DNA of 64,000 nt from contig JAJFKT010000033.1 of NCBI GenBank assembly GCA_021773075.1, positions 99,162 through 163,161 on the forward strand, written 5' to 3'. The notes under the pieces were generated by a model. It worked only from the letters and a program-made list of their open reading frames with translations. It made no database searches and was not told where the DNA came from. Made by a program: the position numbers and the translations under genes. Shown here piece by piece: positions 40,954 through 51,497 of the stretch; position 1 is the first letter of the stretch; every line of letters begins with the position of its first letter. Source of the stretch: Woeseiaceae bacterium. Lineage in GTDB: Bacteria; Pseudomonadota; Gammaproteobacteria; Steroidobacterales; Woeseiaceae.

Positions 40954-40976
40954 GAATTTTCTCTTAGGGGAAATCC

Positions 40977-41447
40977 GTGGATATCAACTTAACTCTTATC
41001 GGCCAATCGCTCGCAATGATCGTTTTCGTTGCGTTCTGCATGTGGAAGATATGGCCGCCACTGCTCGCCGCTCTCGAAGATCGCCAGAAAAAAATCGAAG
41101 AAGGTCTTGCTGCTGCTGACAAAGGTCAGGAGTCGCTCGTAAAAGCTGCTGCCGAAGCCGACGAAATCGTCGATGAGGCTCGAAAGCAGGCGACCAGCAT
41201 TCTTGACCAGGCGCACTCGCGCGCTAACGAAATCGTTGCCGACGGCAAGTCCGATGGCGTCAAAGAGCGCGAACGTCAGTTGAGCGCTGCCAAAGCAGAA
41301 ATCGAGCAGGAAGCGAACCGTGCACGCGAAGAGCTTCGTGGTCAGGTTTCAGCCATTGCGATTGCGAGCGCAGAAAAGATTCTGAATCGCGAGATCGACG
41401 GCAAGGCGCACGATGACATTCTGGGCAAGCTTGCTCAGGAGCTCTAA
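40977..41447 (+). CDS. atpF: ATP synthase F0 subunit b
   Basis: A 156-residue stator subunit: one N-terminal membrane helix (LIGQSLAMIVFVAFCMWKIWPP) followed by a long charged coiled-coil that dimerises and holds the F1 head. It starts at a GTG with AGGGG just upstream and ends six bases before atpH. Length and layout are the same as in E. coli. Confidence 0.96.
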   Translation: MDINLTLIGQSLAMIVFVAFCMWKIWPPLLAALEDRQKKIEEGLAAADKGQESLVKAAAEADEIVDEARKQATSILDQAHSRANEIVADGKSDGVKERERQLSAAKAEIEQEANRAREELRGQVSAIAIASAEKILNREIDGKAHDDILGKLAQEL

Positions 41448-41453
41448 GACACC

Positions 41454-42011
41454 ATGGCAGACAACAACACAATAGCCCGCCCTTACGCACAAGCTGTTTT
41501 TGAGATTGCGGTCGAAGCCAACGACCTTGGGCCGTGGTCCGAGTCGCTGGACATCGCGGGACAGCTGCTGGGCGATAGCGCACTGGTTGAGTATCTCGGT
41601 AACCCCGAGTTCAACAACGAGCAGCGCCTTGAGTTCCTGACGGGCCTGTTCAAAAAGGCTGGGGCGAATTTGCTTGCTGGCGGCAATGACAAAGGCAGGA
41701 ATTTTCTCAAGCTGCTGCTGGAAAATCGCCGCGTTGCTGTATTGCCGGAAATCGCAGAGCACTTCGAGGCGGCCAAAGCCAAAGTCGAGAATACCGTTGA
41801 CGCGATGATCACCTCTGCAGCGCCGCTAAGTGCGGCGCAGCAAAAAGAGATGGCCAACGCACTCAAGGCTCGTCTGGGTCGCGAAGTACGTGTTGCAACA
41901 GAAATAGACGAAAACCTCATCGGTGGCGCAGTTATCCGCGCTGGCGATGTCGTTATAGATGGTTCACTGCGCGCACGGCTCGAAGGCCTTGCCACCGCAC
42001 TGATCAAATAA
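41454..42011 (+). CDS. atpH: ATP synthase F1 subunit delta
   Basis: A 185-residue subunit that joins the stator to the top of the alpha-beta hexamer. The N-terminal six-helix bundle begins [20 protein letters not shown], and the C-terminal signature [27 protein letters not shown] is intact. It sits between atpF and atpA in the standard order. Confidence 0.96.
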   Translation: MADNNTIARPYAQAVFEIAVEANDLGPWSESLDIAGQLLGDSALVEYLGNPEFNNEQRLEFLTGLFKKAGANLLAGGNDKGRNFLKLLLENRRVAVLPEIAEHFEAAKAKVENTVDAMITSAAPLSAAQQKEMANALKARLGREVRVATEIDENLIGGAVIRAGDVVIDGSLRARLEGLATALIK

Positions 42012-42024
42012 AGAGGAAAAGCAC

Positions 42025-43566
42025 ATGGCACTCAAAGCTTCTGAAATCAGCACGCTGATTAAAGAGCGCATCGAGAACTTCGAAGCATCCGCAGAAGCGC
42101 GCGATGTTGGTACCGTAATCGCGGTTACCGACGGCATCGTTCGCATTCACGGTCTCGCCGACGCACGTTACGGCGAAATGCTCGAGTTCCCGCAGAACAC
42201 CTTCGGCATGGCCCTCAACCTTGAGCAGGATTCGGTTGGCGCGGTTGTCCTCGGTGACTACAAACACATTTCGGAAGGCGACACGGTTAAGACCACGGGC
42301 CGCATTCTTGAGGTGCCTATTGGCGAAGCGATGCTGGGCCGCGTCGTTGACGCGCTCGGTAAACCCATCGACGGCAAGGGCCCGATCGACGCTGAGGGTA
42401 CGGCGCCAATCGAAAAAGTTGCGCCGGGTGTAATTGAACGTAAGTCAGTTGATCAGCCGGTGCAGACCGGACTGAAGTCAATTGACGCGATGGTGCCTAT
42501 TGGTCGCGGCCAGCGGGAGCTGATCATCGGCGATCGTCAGACGGGTAAGACCGCTGTTGCTGTCGACGCAATCATCAATCAGCGCGGCACAGGCATTAAA
42601 TGCATCTACGTTGCTATCGGTCAGAAGCAATCGTCAATCGCGGGCGTCGTGCGCAAGCTCGAAGAAGAAGGCGCGCTGGCCCACACGATTATCGTTGCGG
42701 CCGCTGCTGCTGACAGCCCGGCCATGCAATACATCGCACCGTACTCCGGTACTTCGATGGGCGAGTTCTTCCTCGACAAGGGCGAAGACGCGCTGATCAT
42801 TTTTGACGATCTAACAAAGCAGGCATGGGCATACCGCCAGGTATCGCTGTTGCTACGTCGTCCGCCAGGCCGTGAAGCCTACCCGGGTGACGTTTTCTAC
42901 CTGCACTCTCGTTTGCTCGAACGTGCATCACGTGTCAACGCTGAATACATCGAAGATTTGACGGGTGGCAAGGTCAAAGGCAAAACGGGCTCACTTACGG
43001 CACTGCCAATCATTGAGACGCAGGGTGGTGACGTATCCGCCTTCGTACCGACTAACGTAATTTCGATTACCGATGGACAGATCTTCCTCGAGTCTGATCT
43101 CTTCAACGCCGGTATTCGCCCGGCGATCAACGCGGGCCTGTCGGTATCTCGGGTTGGTGGTGCGGCACAGACGAAGATCATTAAGAAACTTGGTGGTGGT
43201 GTTCGACTCGCGCTTGCTCAGTATCGTGAGCTGGCGGCGTTTGCACAGTTTGCATCGGACCTTGACGCGGCGACACGTGCGCAGCTCGAGCGTGGTGAGC
43301 GTGCAACCGAGCTCATGAAGCAAAAGCAGTATTCACCGTTGTCAGTCGCCGAAATGGGCCTGTCCCTCTATGCGGTTAACGAAGGCTTCATCGATCCGGT
43401 TCCTGTCGACAAGGTTGTTGATTACGAAGAGGCGCTGCATGACTTCGCACGCGCGAATCACGCAGATGTTCTCGACAGCATCAACAAGTCCGGTGACTAC
43501 AACGACGAGATCGCAGCCACCCTGAAGGGCGTTTGCGAAGCGTTTGCTGAGAAAGGCGCTTACTAG
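42025..43566 (+). CDS. atpA: ATP synthase F1 subunit alpha
   Basis: A 513-residue non-catalytic nucleotide-binding subunit of the F1 hexamer. The P-loop is [11 protein letters not shown], and [17 protein letters not shown] is the alpha-beta family signature. The arginine finger lies in that same stretch (SVSRVGG). It is full length, with a good AGAGGAA site ahead, and only two bases separate its stop from atpG. Confidence 0.98.
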   Translation: MALKASEISTLIKERIENFEASAEARDVGTVIAVTDGIVRIHGLADARYGEMLEFPQNTFGMALNLEQDSVGAVVLGDYKHISEGDTVKTTGRILEVPIGEAMLGRVVDALGKPIDGKGPIDAEGTAPIEKVAPGVIERKSVDQPVQTGLKSIDAMVPIGRGQRELIIGDRQTGKTAVAVDAIINQRGTGIKCIYVAIGQKQSSIAGVVRKLEEEGALAHTIIVAAAAADSPAMQYIAPYSGTSMGEFFLDKGEDALIIFDDLTKQAWAYRQVSLLLRRPPGREAYPGDVFYLHSRLLERASRVNAEYIEDLTGGKVKGKTGSLTALPIIETQGGDVSAFVPTNVISITDGQIFLESDLFNAGIRPAINAGLSVSRVGGAAQTKIIKKLGGGVRLALAQYRELAAFAQFASDLDAATRAQLERGERATELMKQKQYSPLSVAEMGLSLYAVNEGFIDPVPVDKVVDYEEALHDFARANHADVLDSINKSGDYNDEIAATLKGVCEAFAEKGAY

Positions 43567-43568
43567 AG

Positions 43569-44441
43569 GTGGCAAACGAAAAAGAAATTCGCTCGAAGAT
43601 CGCTTCTGTAAAGAACATGCAGAAGATCACGAGTGCGATGGAAAAAGTCGCAGCGAGCAAAATCCGCAAAGCGCAGAAGCAGATGGAGGCATCCCGCCCT
43701 TATGCTGAGCGCATTCGTCGGGTGGTCGGTCACCTCGCCCACGCCAATCCGGACTACAAGCACCCGTTTCTAACGGAGCGTGAAGTCAAACGGGTTGGCT
43801 ATATTGTAATTTCTACGGATCGCGGTCTTTGCGGTGGCCTTAACGCCAACGCCTTCAAGACAATGATCGGTGAGATTGCAAAGTGGCAGGGCGAGAATGT
43901 TGAGGTTGATCTCGCGCTGGTCGGTGCGAAAGCCGTTGCTTTCTTCCGTCGCATGGGTGGCAGCGTCGTTGGTACCGCAACACACCTGGGCGATAAGCCA
44001 AGCGTCAACGAATTAATCGGTTCGATCAAGATAATGCTCGACGCCTACAGCGAGGGAAAAATCGATCGCCTGTATCTCGTGCACAACGAGTTTGTTAACT
44101 CGATGACCCAGACGCCGACGGTAGTTCAGTTGTTGCCAGCCAGCGGTATTGGCAATGACGAAGAAAATCTGCAGGACCACTGGGACTACATTTATGAGCC
44201 CGATGCCGGCGAATTACTTGACGACGTATTGATGCGTTACATCGAGTCGCAGGTTTATCGTGGCGCGGTTGAGAATTTTGCCTGCGAAATGGCAGCGAAG
44301 ATGATGGCGATGAAGTCGGCTACAGATAATGCCGGGGACATCATTGATGGATTGCAGCTGCAGTACAACAAAGCGCGACAGGCAGCAATCACACAAGAAA
44401 TTTCAGAAATTGTCGGTGGCGCAGCTGCCGTGTCCGGATAA
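43569..44441 (+). CDS. atpG: ATP synthase F1 subunit gamma
   Basis: A 290-residue central rotor shaft: an N-terminal helix ([22 protein letters not shown]), a Rossmann-like middle ([16 protein letters not shown]) and a C-terminal helix with the conserved [15 protein letters not shown]. It begins at a GTG two bases after atpA and ends nine bases before atpD. Confidence 0.97.
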   Translation: MANEKEIRSKIASVKNMQKITSAMEKVAASKIRKAQKQMEASRPYAERIRRVVGHLAHANPDYKHPFLTEREVKRVGYIVISTDRGLCGGLNANAFKTMIGEIAKWQGENVEVDLALVGAKAVAFFRRMGGSVVGTATHLGDKPSVNELIGSIKIMLDAYSEGKIDRLYLVHNEFVNSMTQTPTVVQLLPASGIGNDEENLQDHWDYIYEPDAGELLDDVLMRYIESQVYRGAVENFACEMAAKMMAMKSATDNAGDIIDGLQLQYNKARQAAITQEISEIVGGAAAVSG

Positions 44442-45830
<1,389 letters not shown>

Positions 45831-45854
45831 GCATTGGCTTAATAGGAAATCACA

Positions 45855-46271
45855 ATGGCCACTATTCAAGTCGACATCGTATCCGCCGAAGGCGAGATCC
45901 ACTCGGGCACTGCCTCGATGGTGTTCGCGCCCGCGAAGATGGGCGAAGTCGGTATCGCACCGCGACACGCACCGATGCTGACGCCGCTCTCTCCGGGCGA
46001 GGTTCGTGTGCAGGATGAGAACGGCAAGGAAGAGAGCTTCTACATCACGGGTGGCATGCTCGAGGTGCAACCACATCTCGTGACGGTTCTTGCGGATACA
46101 GCGCTCCGGGGCGACCAGCTCGATGAAGCGGCCGCTTTGGCCTCTCAACAGGAAGCGGAAGAGGCTCTTAAGGGCGCTTCGGACGAAACCGACGTCGCAC
46201 GCGCTCAAGCCGAGCTCGCGGAAGCACGCGCCAGATATCGTGCCGCGCAGAAACTGAAAGGAAGGCGCTAG
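45855..46271 (+). CDS. atpC: ATP synthase F1 subunit epsilon
   Basis: A 138-residue subunit: an N-terminal beta-barrel (VDIVSAEGEIHSGTASMVF) and a C-terminal two-helix arm (QEAEEALKGASDETDVARAQ and on) that can inhibit ATP hydrolysis when raised. It closes the atp operon and converges with the pqi operon ten bases later. I see no clear terminator between them. Confidence 0.96.
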   Translation: MATIQVDIVSAEGEIHSGTASMVFAPAKMGEVGIAPRHAPMLTPLSPGEVRVQDENGKEESFYITGGMLEVQPHLVTVLADTALRGDQLDEAAALASQQEAEEALKGASDETDVARAQAELAEARARYRAAQKLKGRR

Positions 46272-46281
46272 TAAATCGCAG

Positions 46282-46887
46282 CTACCCGGCGGGCGCGCAG
46301 GTAGTGCTCGCATCAATCGAAGCACGGACCAAAGCTGCAACAGAGCGCAAGGTCTCGCGCAGCTCATTCACCGCGTGCGCGTAGCCGTCGGCCCTTAGTT
46401 TGCGACGCAAAGAAAATTCCCGGTGTATCCGACCTTCGTCGTTCGACAACCAGTATCGACCACTGCTGACCACGGCACCATCGTCTGTTGCGTGAAACTT
46501 GTCGAATTCGATTCCTAATCGGCAAACAGCCGCTGTTGATTGTCTGCCGAGATGTCGCGTAACCGACAGCTCACTCGAGCTTTTCGCGATGTCCTGCACA
46601 AGTACTTTGTTGATTGCCTCATCAAGCGGCTCTGCCCAGAAGTTGTGACTTGCGCTTTGAATCTTGTTCGGACCCGTCTGAAGACTGATGCCTCGGTGGT
46701 CTAGATAGTCGGGGAGTGTGACAGGCCCAACGATCAATTCGCGTGCAGGGCTGTCCGTTGTTTGAGATGACGCTGAGTCGCCTGCGGCGAGCACGAGGCT
46801 ATAGTAGTGATCCTCAATCGGCGTCGACCCGCAACCGACAAGACCGGCAGTCGCCAGCAAAATAAATACGTTACGTATGCGCCTCAT
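46282..46887 (-). CDS. pqiC: PqiC-type lipoprotein (ABC-type transport auxiliary)
   Basis: A 201-residue outer-membrane lipoprotein with lipobox LVGC near residue 19 and the YYSL segment that opens the DUF330/YmbA domain, followed by VGPVTLPDYLDHRGI, a family hallmark. In E. coli, PqiC anchors the PqiB tube at the outer membrane. The start overlaps the pqiB stop by four bases, so it is the last gene of the pqi operon. Confidence 0.9.
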   Translation of the reverse strand: MRRIRNVFILLATAGLVGCGSTPIEDHYYSLVLAAGDSASSQTTDSPARELIVGPVTLPDYLDHRGISLQTGPNKIQSASHNFWAEPLDEAINKVLVQDIAKSSSELSVTRHLGRQSTAAVCRLGIEFDKFHATDDGAVVSSGRYWLSNDEGRIHREFSLRRKLRADGYAHAVNELRETLRSVAALVRASIDASTTCAPAG

Positions 46888-48545
46888 TCTCTCTTGCCCT
46901 CCGACCTGTCTTTCTGCGGCTCCACATCGTCGTTATCGCTGCCACCAAAAATCAAACTATTCGGGCTTCGTCGCAGGTTTCTAAGAACCGGCTCCAGTTC
47001 GCGTAGACTTCGATCGAGTGATCGAAGACTTTGTTGGAGCTCCTGATTGGTTGCCGAACCCTCGGAAAAACCAACCGCGAGCTGCTGAAAACTGACGAGT
47101 GCGGAATTCAGGGAACCGACCAGGTCTTCACGGTCCGGATGCGCGAGAATCTCCTCAAGCTCGATCGACGTGTCTTCGAATGCAGCAAGTGTCGAGGTAA
47201 TCTGATCTAAAGTGTTATTGGCACTTCCGGCAAGCTCCTGCAGTGGCAATCGCCTGATCGTATCCAATACGTCGGCGGCGCTGCTCATCAGTTGCCCCAG
47301 TCGACCTTCGATTGACGGAATAACCGTATGCCCTGCAAAGCGCTGAACTTCGCCCGGTGAAGGCTCACGGTATTGAAATTCGACGAATTTCCGACCTGTC
47401 AAAATGTTGCCTGGTGACAGGCCCGCGTGCAGTCCGTTAGCGACGAGTTCAATGACTCGATCGTGCGCTTCGCTCAGCGCATTTTCACTATCGTCGTAAC
47501 CGAGTCGAGCAGGAACGAGTTCTATGAGTACTGGAATACGGGACCCCGGTTCCAGCAGGTTTTCAACTTCATCATAATTGGTGTCAGTGCGGATAACCTG
47601 GCCTACCTTTACGCCGCGATACTCAACCGGAGCACCGGGTCGTAGACCCCGAATGGAGTCCTCTAATAGTATGACGTACGTCAATGTGTGTTCGTATTGC
47701 TGTTCATGAATCGCGCTCTCGCGAGGATAGATCGTAAAGAAAGCACGTTCTGCGATACGCTCGCCGGCTTCTTGGCCCTGGGGAACGTCAAACGAAACAC
47801 CACCGGATACAACGGCGGATAATGACGTCATTTCAATTCGAATTCCGTCGGCCGACAGGTTCGCGCTGACGCCGCTGCTAAACCAGAACCGAGTATTCGT
47901 CGTGATCAGTTGGTCGTAGGGTGAAGCGATGAACGCATTAAAATAGGTGCGGCGTTCAGAAATATTCGAATGCACGAACTCGATTTTGCCAACCTCCGTA
48001 CCGCGAAAAAGAACAGGATCTCCTTCGCTCAATGAACGATTCGCCTGCGTGTCCAGCGTTACGTGCAAGCCTGGAGTACCAATTGGCGTTACTGGTGGTA
48101 CCTCCAGGCCTTCAAAATCAAACGCCATTTCCCCCGACGTGCCTGGCGAAAGCGCGATGTAAGCGCCCGATAGCAGCGTATTCAGGCCTGAAATTCCACC
48201 CCTGCCAATTCGCGGGCGGACGACCCAAAACTTGCTGTCGTCGTGCAACAAACTTTCGGCGTCCTTGTGAATTCGAACGGACAGAACCACGTTTTCTGTG
48301 TCCTCGGATAAAGTCAGGTCCAGGACCTCGCCGATATCGACATTCTTTCGTCGGACCTTGGTTTTCCCCGCTTCGATTCCTTCGCCACTGACAAATGCAA
48401 TTTCGATCAGGGGCCCCTGACTCGACCAATGCGCGTACGTCATCCAAAGACCGATCAACGCGGCCAAAATTGGAACGAGCCAAATGCGGGAAAGTGTTGA
48501 CCCACCGCCTACACGCGCTTTCGCAATCTTCTCGTCCTCACTCAC
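46884..48545 (-). CDS. pqiB: PqiB-type MCE protein (lipid-transport tube)
   Basis: A 553-residue protein with one N-terminal membrane helix (SRIWLVPILAALIGLWMTY) and three MCE/MlaD domains in a row, each opening with a G-[IL]-x-x-G pattern (FVSGEGIEAGKTKVR; LSEGDPVLFRGTEVG; LRPGAPVEYRGVKVG). A long helical C-terminal region follows. In E. coli, PqiB hexamers make a needle through the periplasm for lipid movement. It overlaps pqiC and the pqiA-type gene upstream. Confidence 0.95.
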   Translation of the reverse strand: MSEDEKIAKARVGGGSTLSRIWLVPILAALIGLWMTYAHWSSQGPLIEIAFVSGEGIEAGKTKVRRKNVDIGEVLDLTLSEDTENVVLSVRIHKDAESLLHDDSKFWVVRPRIGRGGISGLNTLLSGAYIALSPGTSGEMAFDFEGLEVPPVTPIGTPGLHVTLDTQANRSLSEGDPVLFRGTEVGKIEFVHSNISERRTYFNAFIASPYDQLITTNTRFWFSSGVSANLSADGIRIEMTSLSAVVSGGVSFDVPQGQEAGERIAERAFFTIYPRESAIHEQQYEHTLTYVILLEDSIRGLRPGAPVEYRGVKVGQVIRTDTNYDEVENLLEPGSRIPVLIELVPARLGYDDSENALSEAHDRVIELVANGLHAGLSPGNILTGRKFVEFQYREPSPGEVQRFAGHTVIPSIEGRLGQLMSSAADVLDTIRRLPLQELAGSANNTLDQITSTLAAFEDTSIELEEILAHPDREDLVGSLNSALVSFQQLAVGFSEGSATNQELQQSLRSLDRSLRELEPVLRNLRRSPNSLIFGGSDNDDVEPQKDRSEGKRE

Positions 48546-49167
48546 TCACGCGGCTCCTGGCTAGCGGCACCCAAAGCAAGCGCGGATCAAAAGCGATTGC
48601 TGCGAGCATGGTAGTTGCAACCATACCAGCAAAGGCCAGTGCCGCCGCGCCTGGGCGAATAGTCATTATGTTTCCAAGCTGAATCAATGCGACCAATACC
48701 GCAACGACGAACACGTCGATCATGGACCAGCGCCCAACGAATTCCGTGATGCGATAAAGACGAGTTTTCTCCGACAGAGCAAACGTGCTTTGAAATTGCA
48801 CAGAGAAGCAAAGGTAGGCGAGAACCAGCATCTTGGCTAAGGGCACAGCAACGCTGGCGATGAATATCACAACAGCAATGGGCTCTGATCCGTGCTCCCA
48901 CAGAGTCACTACACCACCCATTATCGTGTTCTCGGTCTGTTGTCCGAGAAAGCGGTTGTAGGTGATCGGCAGAAGATTCGCCGGGATGTACAAGACGACC
49001 GACGTAGCGAGCCACGCCCAGGTCGTCTGGATGCTGTGTTGCCAGTTCGCATGCAAATTCGATCCGCAGTGATCGCATTGCGTGGCCTCTGCGGAACCGA
49101 CGTGCGTACAGATTGGACAGCCCTGGAGTCCCTGCAGAAACGCCGAATCGTGTAAATCCTCAGACAT
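48538..49167 (-). CDS. pqiA: PqiA-type membrane protein, second half-unit
   Basis: A 209-residue protein with an N-terminal zinc-ribbon-like pair of Cys-x-x-Cys (CPICTH and CDHCGS) and four membrane helices, including the PqiA hallmarks IPANLLPITYNRFLG and MIDVFVVAVLVALIQLG. E. coli PqiA is one protein of two such units; here the units are separate genes. The ATG at 49167 overlaps the stop of the preceding unit by eight bases and the next gene (pqiB) overlaps by eight bases, so the operon is tightly coupled. Confidence 0.9.
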   Translation of the reverse strand: MSEDLHDSAFLQGLQGCPICTHVGSAEATQCDHCGSNLHANWQHSIQTTWAWLATSVVLYIPANLLPITYNRFLGQQTENTIMGGVVTLWEHGSEPIAVVIFIASVAVPLAKMLVLAYLCFSVQFQSTFALSEKTRLYRITEFVGRWSMIDVFVVAVLVALIQLGNIMTIRPGAAALAFAGMVATTMLAAIAFDPRLLWVPLARSRVSE

Positions 49168-49756
49168 GGTCAAGCGACTTCACACGCTGCCAGATTTCTC
49201 GTCTATCGAGGTGCAGAACGGCGACGCTCATGCAAAACGTAAACAACACGTAGGACCAGAATGACAAGCCCAGCGACACGTCGGCGATGGAGGAGATCTT
49301 GATGAAGCTAACCAGAATGCCGATCAAAAAAATCTCAGCCATGCTCCACGGTAACATCAGCAATGCCGAGCGCAGCACTGCCGGAGTCCCGGGGAGGCTA
49401 CGTTGTCGGCCGACCGCGGTCATTACGTAGATCATTGCCACGAGAAACATTGCGGGTATGAAAATAATTGACGCAAATACAACGAGCCCTAACGAGGGCA
49501 GCTTCTCTGTAACCAAAATAGTAATGCTTTGCACAAGACTGACGGTGCGTTCCTGGCCGCTGGCGCTAAAGCCAAGAAAAGGAAATGTAATTGCCAGCAG
49601 TAAAAACAACAGCGCACAGGCGGAGAACGCCAGGACAAATGCGTGCGCGTGTGGGTGGTTCGAAGCCAGTAGGTAGTTGCAACGCGGGCAAAACGCTTTC
49701 TCACGGATGCCGAGGGCGGGAACATCGATAAGCAGGTCGCACTCGTGGCAGACCAT
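49160..49756 (-). CDS. PqiA-type membrane protein, first half-unit
   Basis: A 198-residue protein with Cys-x-x-Cys pairs (VCHECD and CPRCNY) and four membrane helices, the N-terminal half of a PqiA arrangement. The open frame extends to 50029, but that part overlaps the divergent cysteine synthase leader and has no family features, so the ATG at 49756 (MVCHECDLLIDVP) is chosen. No strong ribosome-binding site is seen. It is the first gene of the four-gene pqi operon. Confidence 0.85.
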   Translation of the reverse strand: MVCHECDLLIDVPALGIREKAFCPRCNYLLASNHPHAHAFVLAFSACALLFLLLAITFPFLGFSASGQERTVSLVQSITILVTEKLPSLGLVVFASIIFIPAMFLVAMIYVMTAVGRQRSLPGTPAVLRSALLMLPWSMAEIFLIGILVSFIKISSIADVSLGLSFWSYVLFTFCMSVAVLHLDRREIWQRVKSLDHV

Positions 49757-49934
49757 TTTCGCCGCCTCGACTGAGCGTAAGGTTCCGATGGAAATACGGG
49801 CTTCGGTAGCGATGTTCTTCTTCTTAATGAGCGCAATATCGCTGATATTAGCACCCACCGCGGGAATTACGTATGGGGTCCCTATCCCCCGGGGCTCACA
49901 ATTGAAATCAGATCGAAAAAATGAGGCCGCGCTT

Positions 49935-50900
49935 ATGAGTGCCCAGACAATATCCAATCTCGTCAACTGCCCGCGCCAGACACCAACCTGCCTGGTGACT
50001 TCCGACGTTCTCGATTCCATCGGCAACACGCCGCTAATTCGATTGCGCCGCGTTAGTGATGCGACTGGTTGCGAGATCTACGGGAAAGCAGAGTTTCTGA
50101 ACCCGGGCGGCAGCATCAAGGATCGTATTGCGCGGCATATCATTCGCGAAGCGGAAAAGCGTGGCGAACTAAAGCCGGGCTCAACCATTATGGAAGTAAC
50201 CTCCGGCAACACCGGTATCGCTTTGTCGATGGTGGGTGCGATGCGTGGTTACAAGGTTGTGATTATCCTGCCTAAAACCGTTAGCACCGAACGCCGGCAA
50301 ATGATCGAGTCCTTTGGCGCAGAGCTGCAATTGCTCGAAGAGATTAACGACATACAGAGTGCAATACGTGATCTCGAAGTACGCGCCACCGGGCACGAAG
50401 AAATATTCCTGCCCCGCCAATTTGCGAACCCCGACAACATCGAGGCACACCGTACGACTACGGGCGTCGAAATCCTGCGGCAGGTGAAGGGGCCGATCCA
50501 TGCCTTCGTGATGGGGGTTGGAACAGGCGGGACTGTCATGGGTGTTGGTCGGGCGCTGCGCGAACACGGCAGCACGGCGAGAATCGTCGCCGTCGAACCC
50601 GACGAATCAGCCGTCATGTCAGGCGAAAAGCGTGGCCGTCATGGCATTCAAGGCCTGGCCGACGGTTTCATTCCTGACATTGTGAATACGGATGAAATCG
50701 ATCGGGTAATTCGCATCAAGACACCGGACGCGATTAAAAGAGCGCACGAGCTAAGTCGAGAAGAGGGCTTGCTCGTCGGCATTTCTTCGGGAGCGAACGT
50801 TATTGCTGCCACCCGGTTGGCGCAGGAAATGGGGCCCGGCAATACGATCGTCACGGTGCTGCCCGATCGTGGCGAGCGCTATCTCAGTATGAGGTCTTAG
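49935..50900 (+). CDS. Cysteine synthase family PLP enzyme
   Basis: A 321-residue enzyme of the O-acetylserine sulfhydrylase/cystathionine beta-synthase fold. The PLP lysine is in FLNPGGSIKDRIARHI, the substrate loop is EVTSGNTGIALSM and the phosphate-binding loop is GVGTGGTVMGVGRAL. It should make cysteine from O-acetylserine and sulfide or a related sulfur donor; whether CysK- or CysM-like I cannot say. The ATG at 49935 is selected; the longer frame from 49677 runs through the divergent pqi leader. It overlaps the next, convergent gene by four bases. Confidence 0.9.
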   Translation: MSAQTISNLVNCPRQTPTCLVTSDVLDSIGNTPLIRLRRVSDATGCEIYGKAEFLNPGGSIKDRIARHIIREAEKRGELKPGSTIMEVTSGNTGIALSMVGAMRGYKVVIILPKTVSTERRQMIESFGAELQLLEEINDIQSAIRDLEVRATGHEEIFLPRQFANPDNIEAHRTTTGVEILRQVKGPIHAFVMGVGTGGTVMGVGRALREHGSTARIVAVEPDESAVMSGEKRGRHGIQGLADGFIPDIVNTDEIDRVIRIKTPDAIKRAHELSREEGLLVGISSGANVIAATRLAQEMGPGNTIVTVLPDRGERYLSMRS

Positions 50901-51397
50901 CGGTCTGTCTTACGGTAGTTCCACGAGCCAATGATGCGGGTCTTTGGCCGATGGCCACGCAGGTTCTTTTTGCGCCATTCGCGAAACGCGTCAGTGCGAA
51001 TACCGTCCGGAAGCTGCCAGTCCTTCTTGCCGAAATAGTGTGAGGTATATTCCGCGAGATAGCCGGCTTCGTTCACGTTGCCCAGAGCGTCGAGATAATC
51101 GTCTGTAATACCTTGATTGTTTTGATGTTTTTCTTCCCAGGCATTGATCAGGTGGCGGCGCGCAGTAAATTCGCACTCGAAGCTGTTTGATCGTGCCGGA
51201 TTGTCGCCCCCGATCTTCAATTGACAGGTGCTCTTCATCAGGCTGTAGGCCACCCAACTTTGAAAAGCGGGATCGTCATTGCTGAACGCACTCGGGGCCA
51301 GGTAGAAGATGTCACCGTCGGTAACGCCGTCCCGGGTGTAGATCTCGCTCGCCCCGGCAAGTGTGGGCAGCAGCAGAAAAAGGAGCAAAATTCGCAT
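50897..51397 (-). CDS. Small exported protein of unknown function
   Basis: A 166-residue protein with a signal peptide from the chosen ATG (MRILLLFLLLPTLAGA), then a mature domain with two cysteines (STCQLKIGG and SFECEFTARRHLINAW) and a basic end. The pattern with three Trp and a conserved-looking REWRKKN segment is not one I can name. A frame 14 codons longer exists (51439) but lacks signal-like sequence. It is convergent with the cysteine synthase gene and divergent from glmU. Confidence 0.6.
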   Translation of the reverse strand: MRILLLFLLLPTLAGASEIYTRDGVTDGDIFYLAPSAFSNDDPAFQSWVAYSLMKSTCQLKIGGDNPARSNSFECEFTARRHLINAWEEKHQNNQGITDDYLDALGNVNEAGYLAEYTSHYFGKKDWQLPDGIRTDAFREWRKKNLRGHRPKTRIIGSWNYRKTDR

Positions 51398-51497
51398 AGT
51401 CGCAGGATACGTCACAAGCATTAACGAGAGCTGAAGCAAGTTCTCATTACCGGAAGTCCTGTATTATTCGCAAGCTAATAATTTAGGAGTGATCTGC

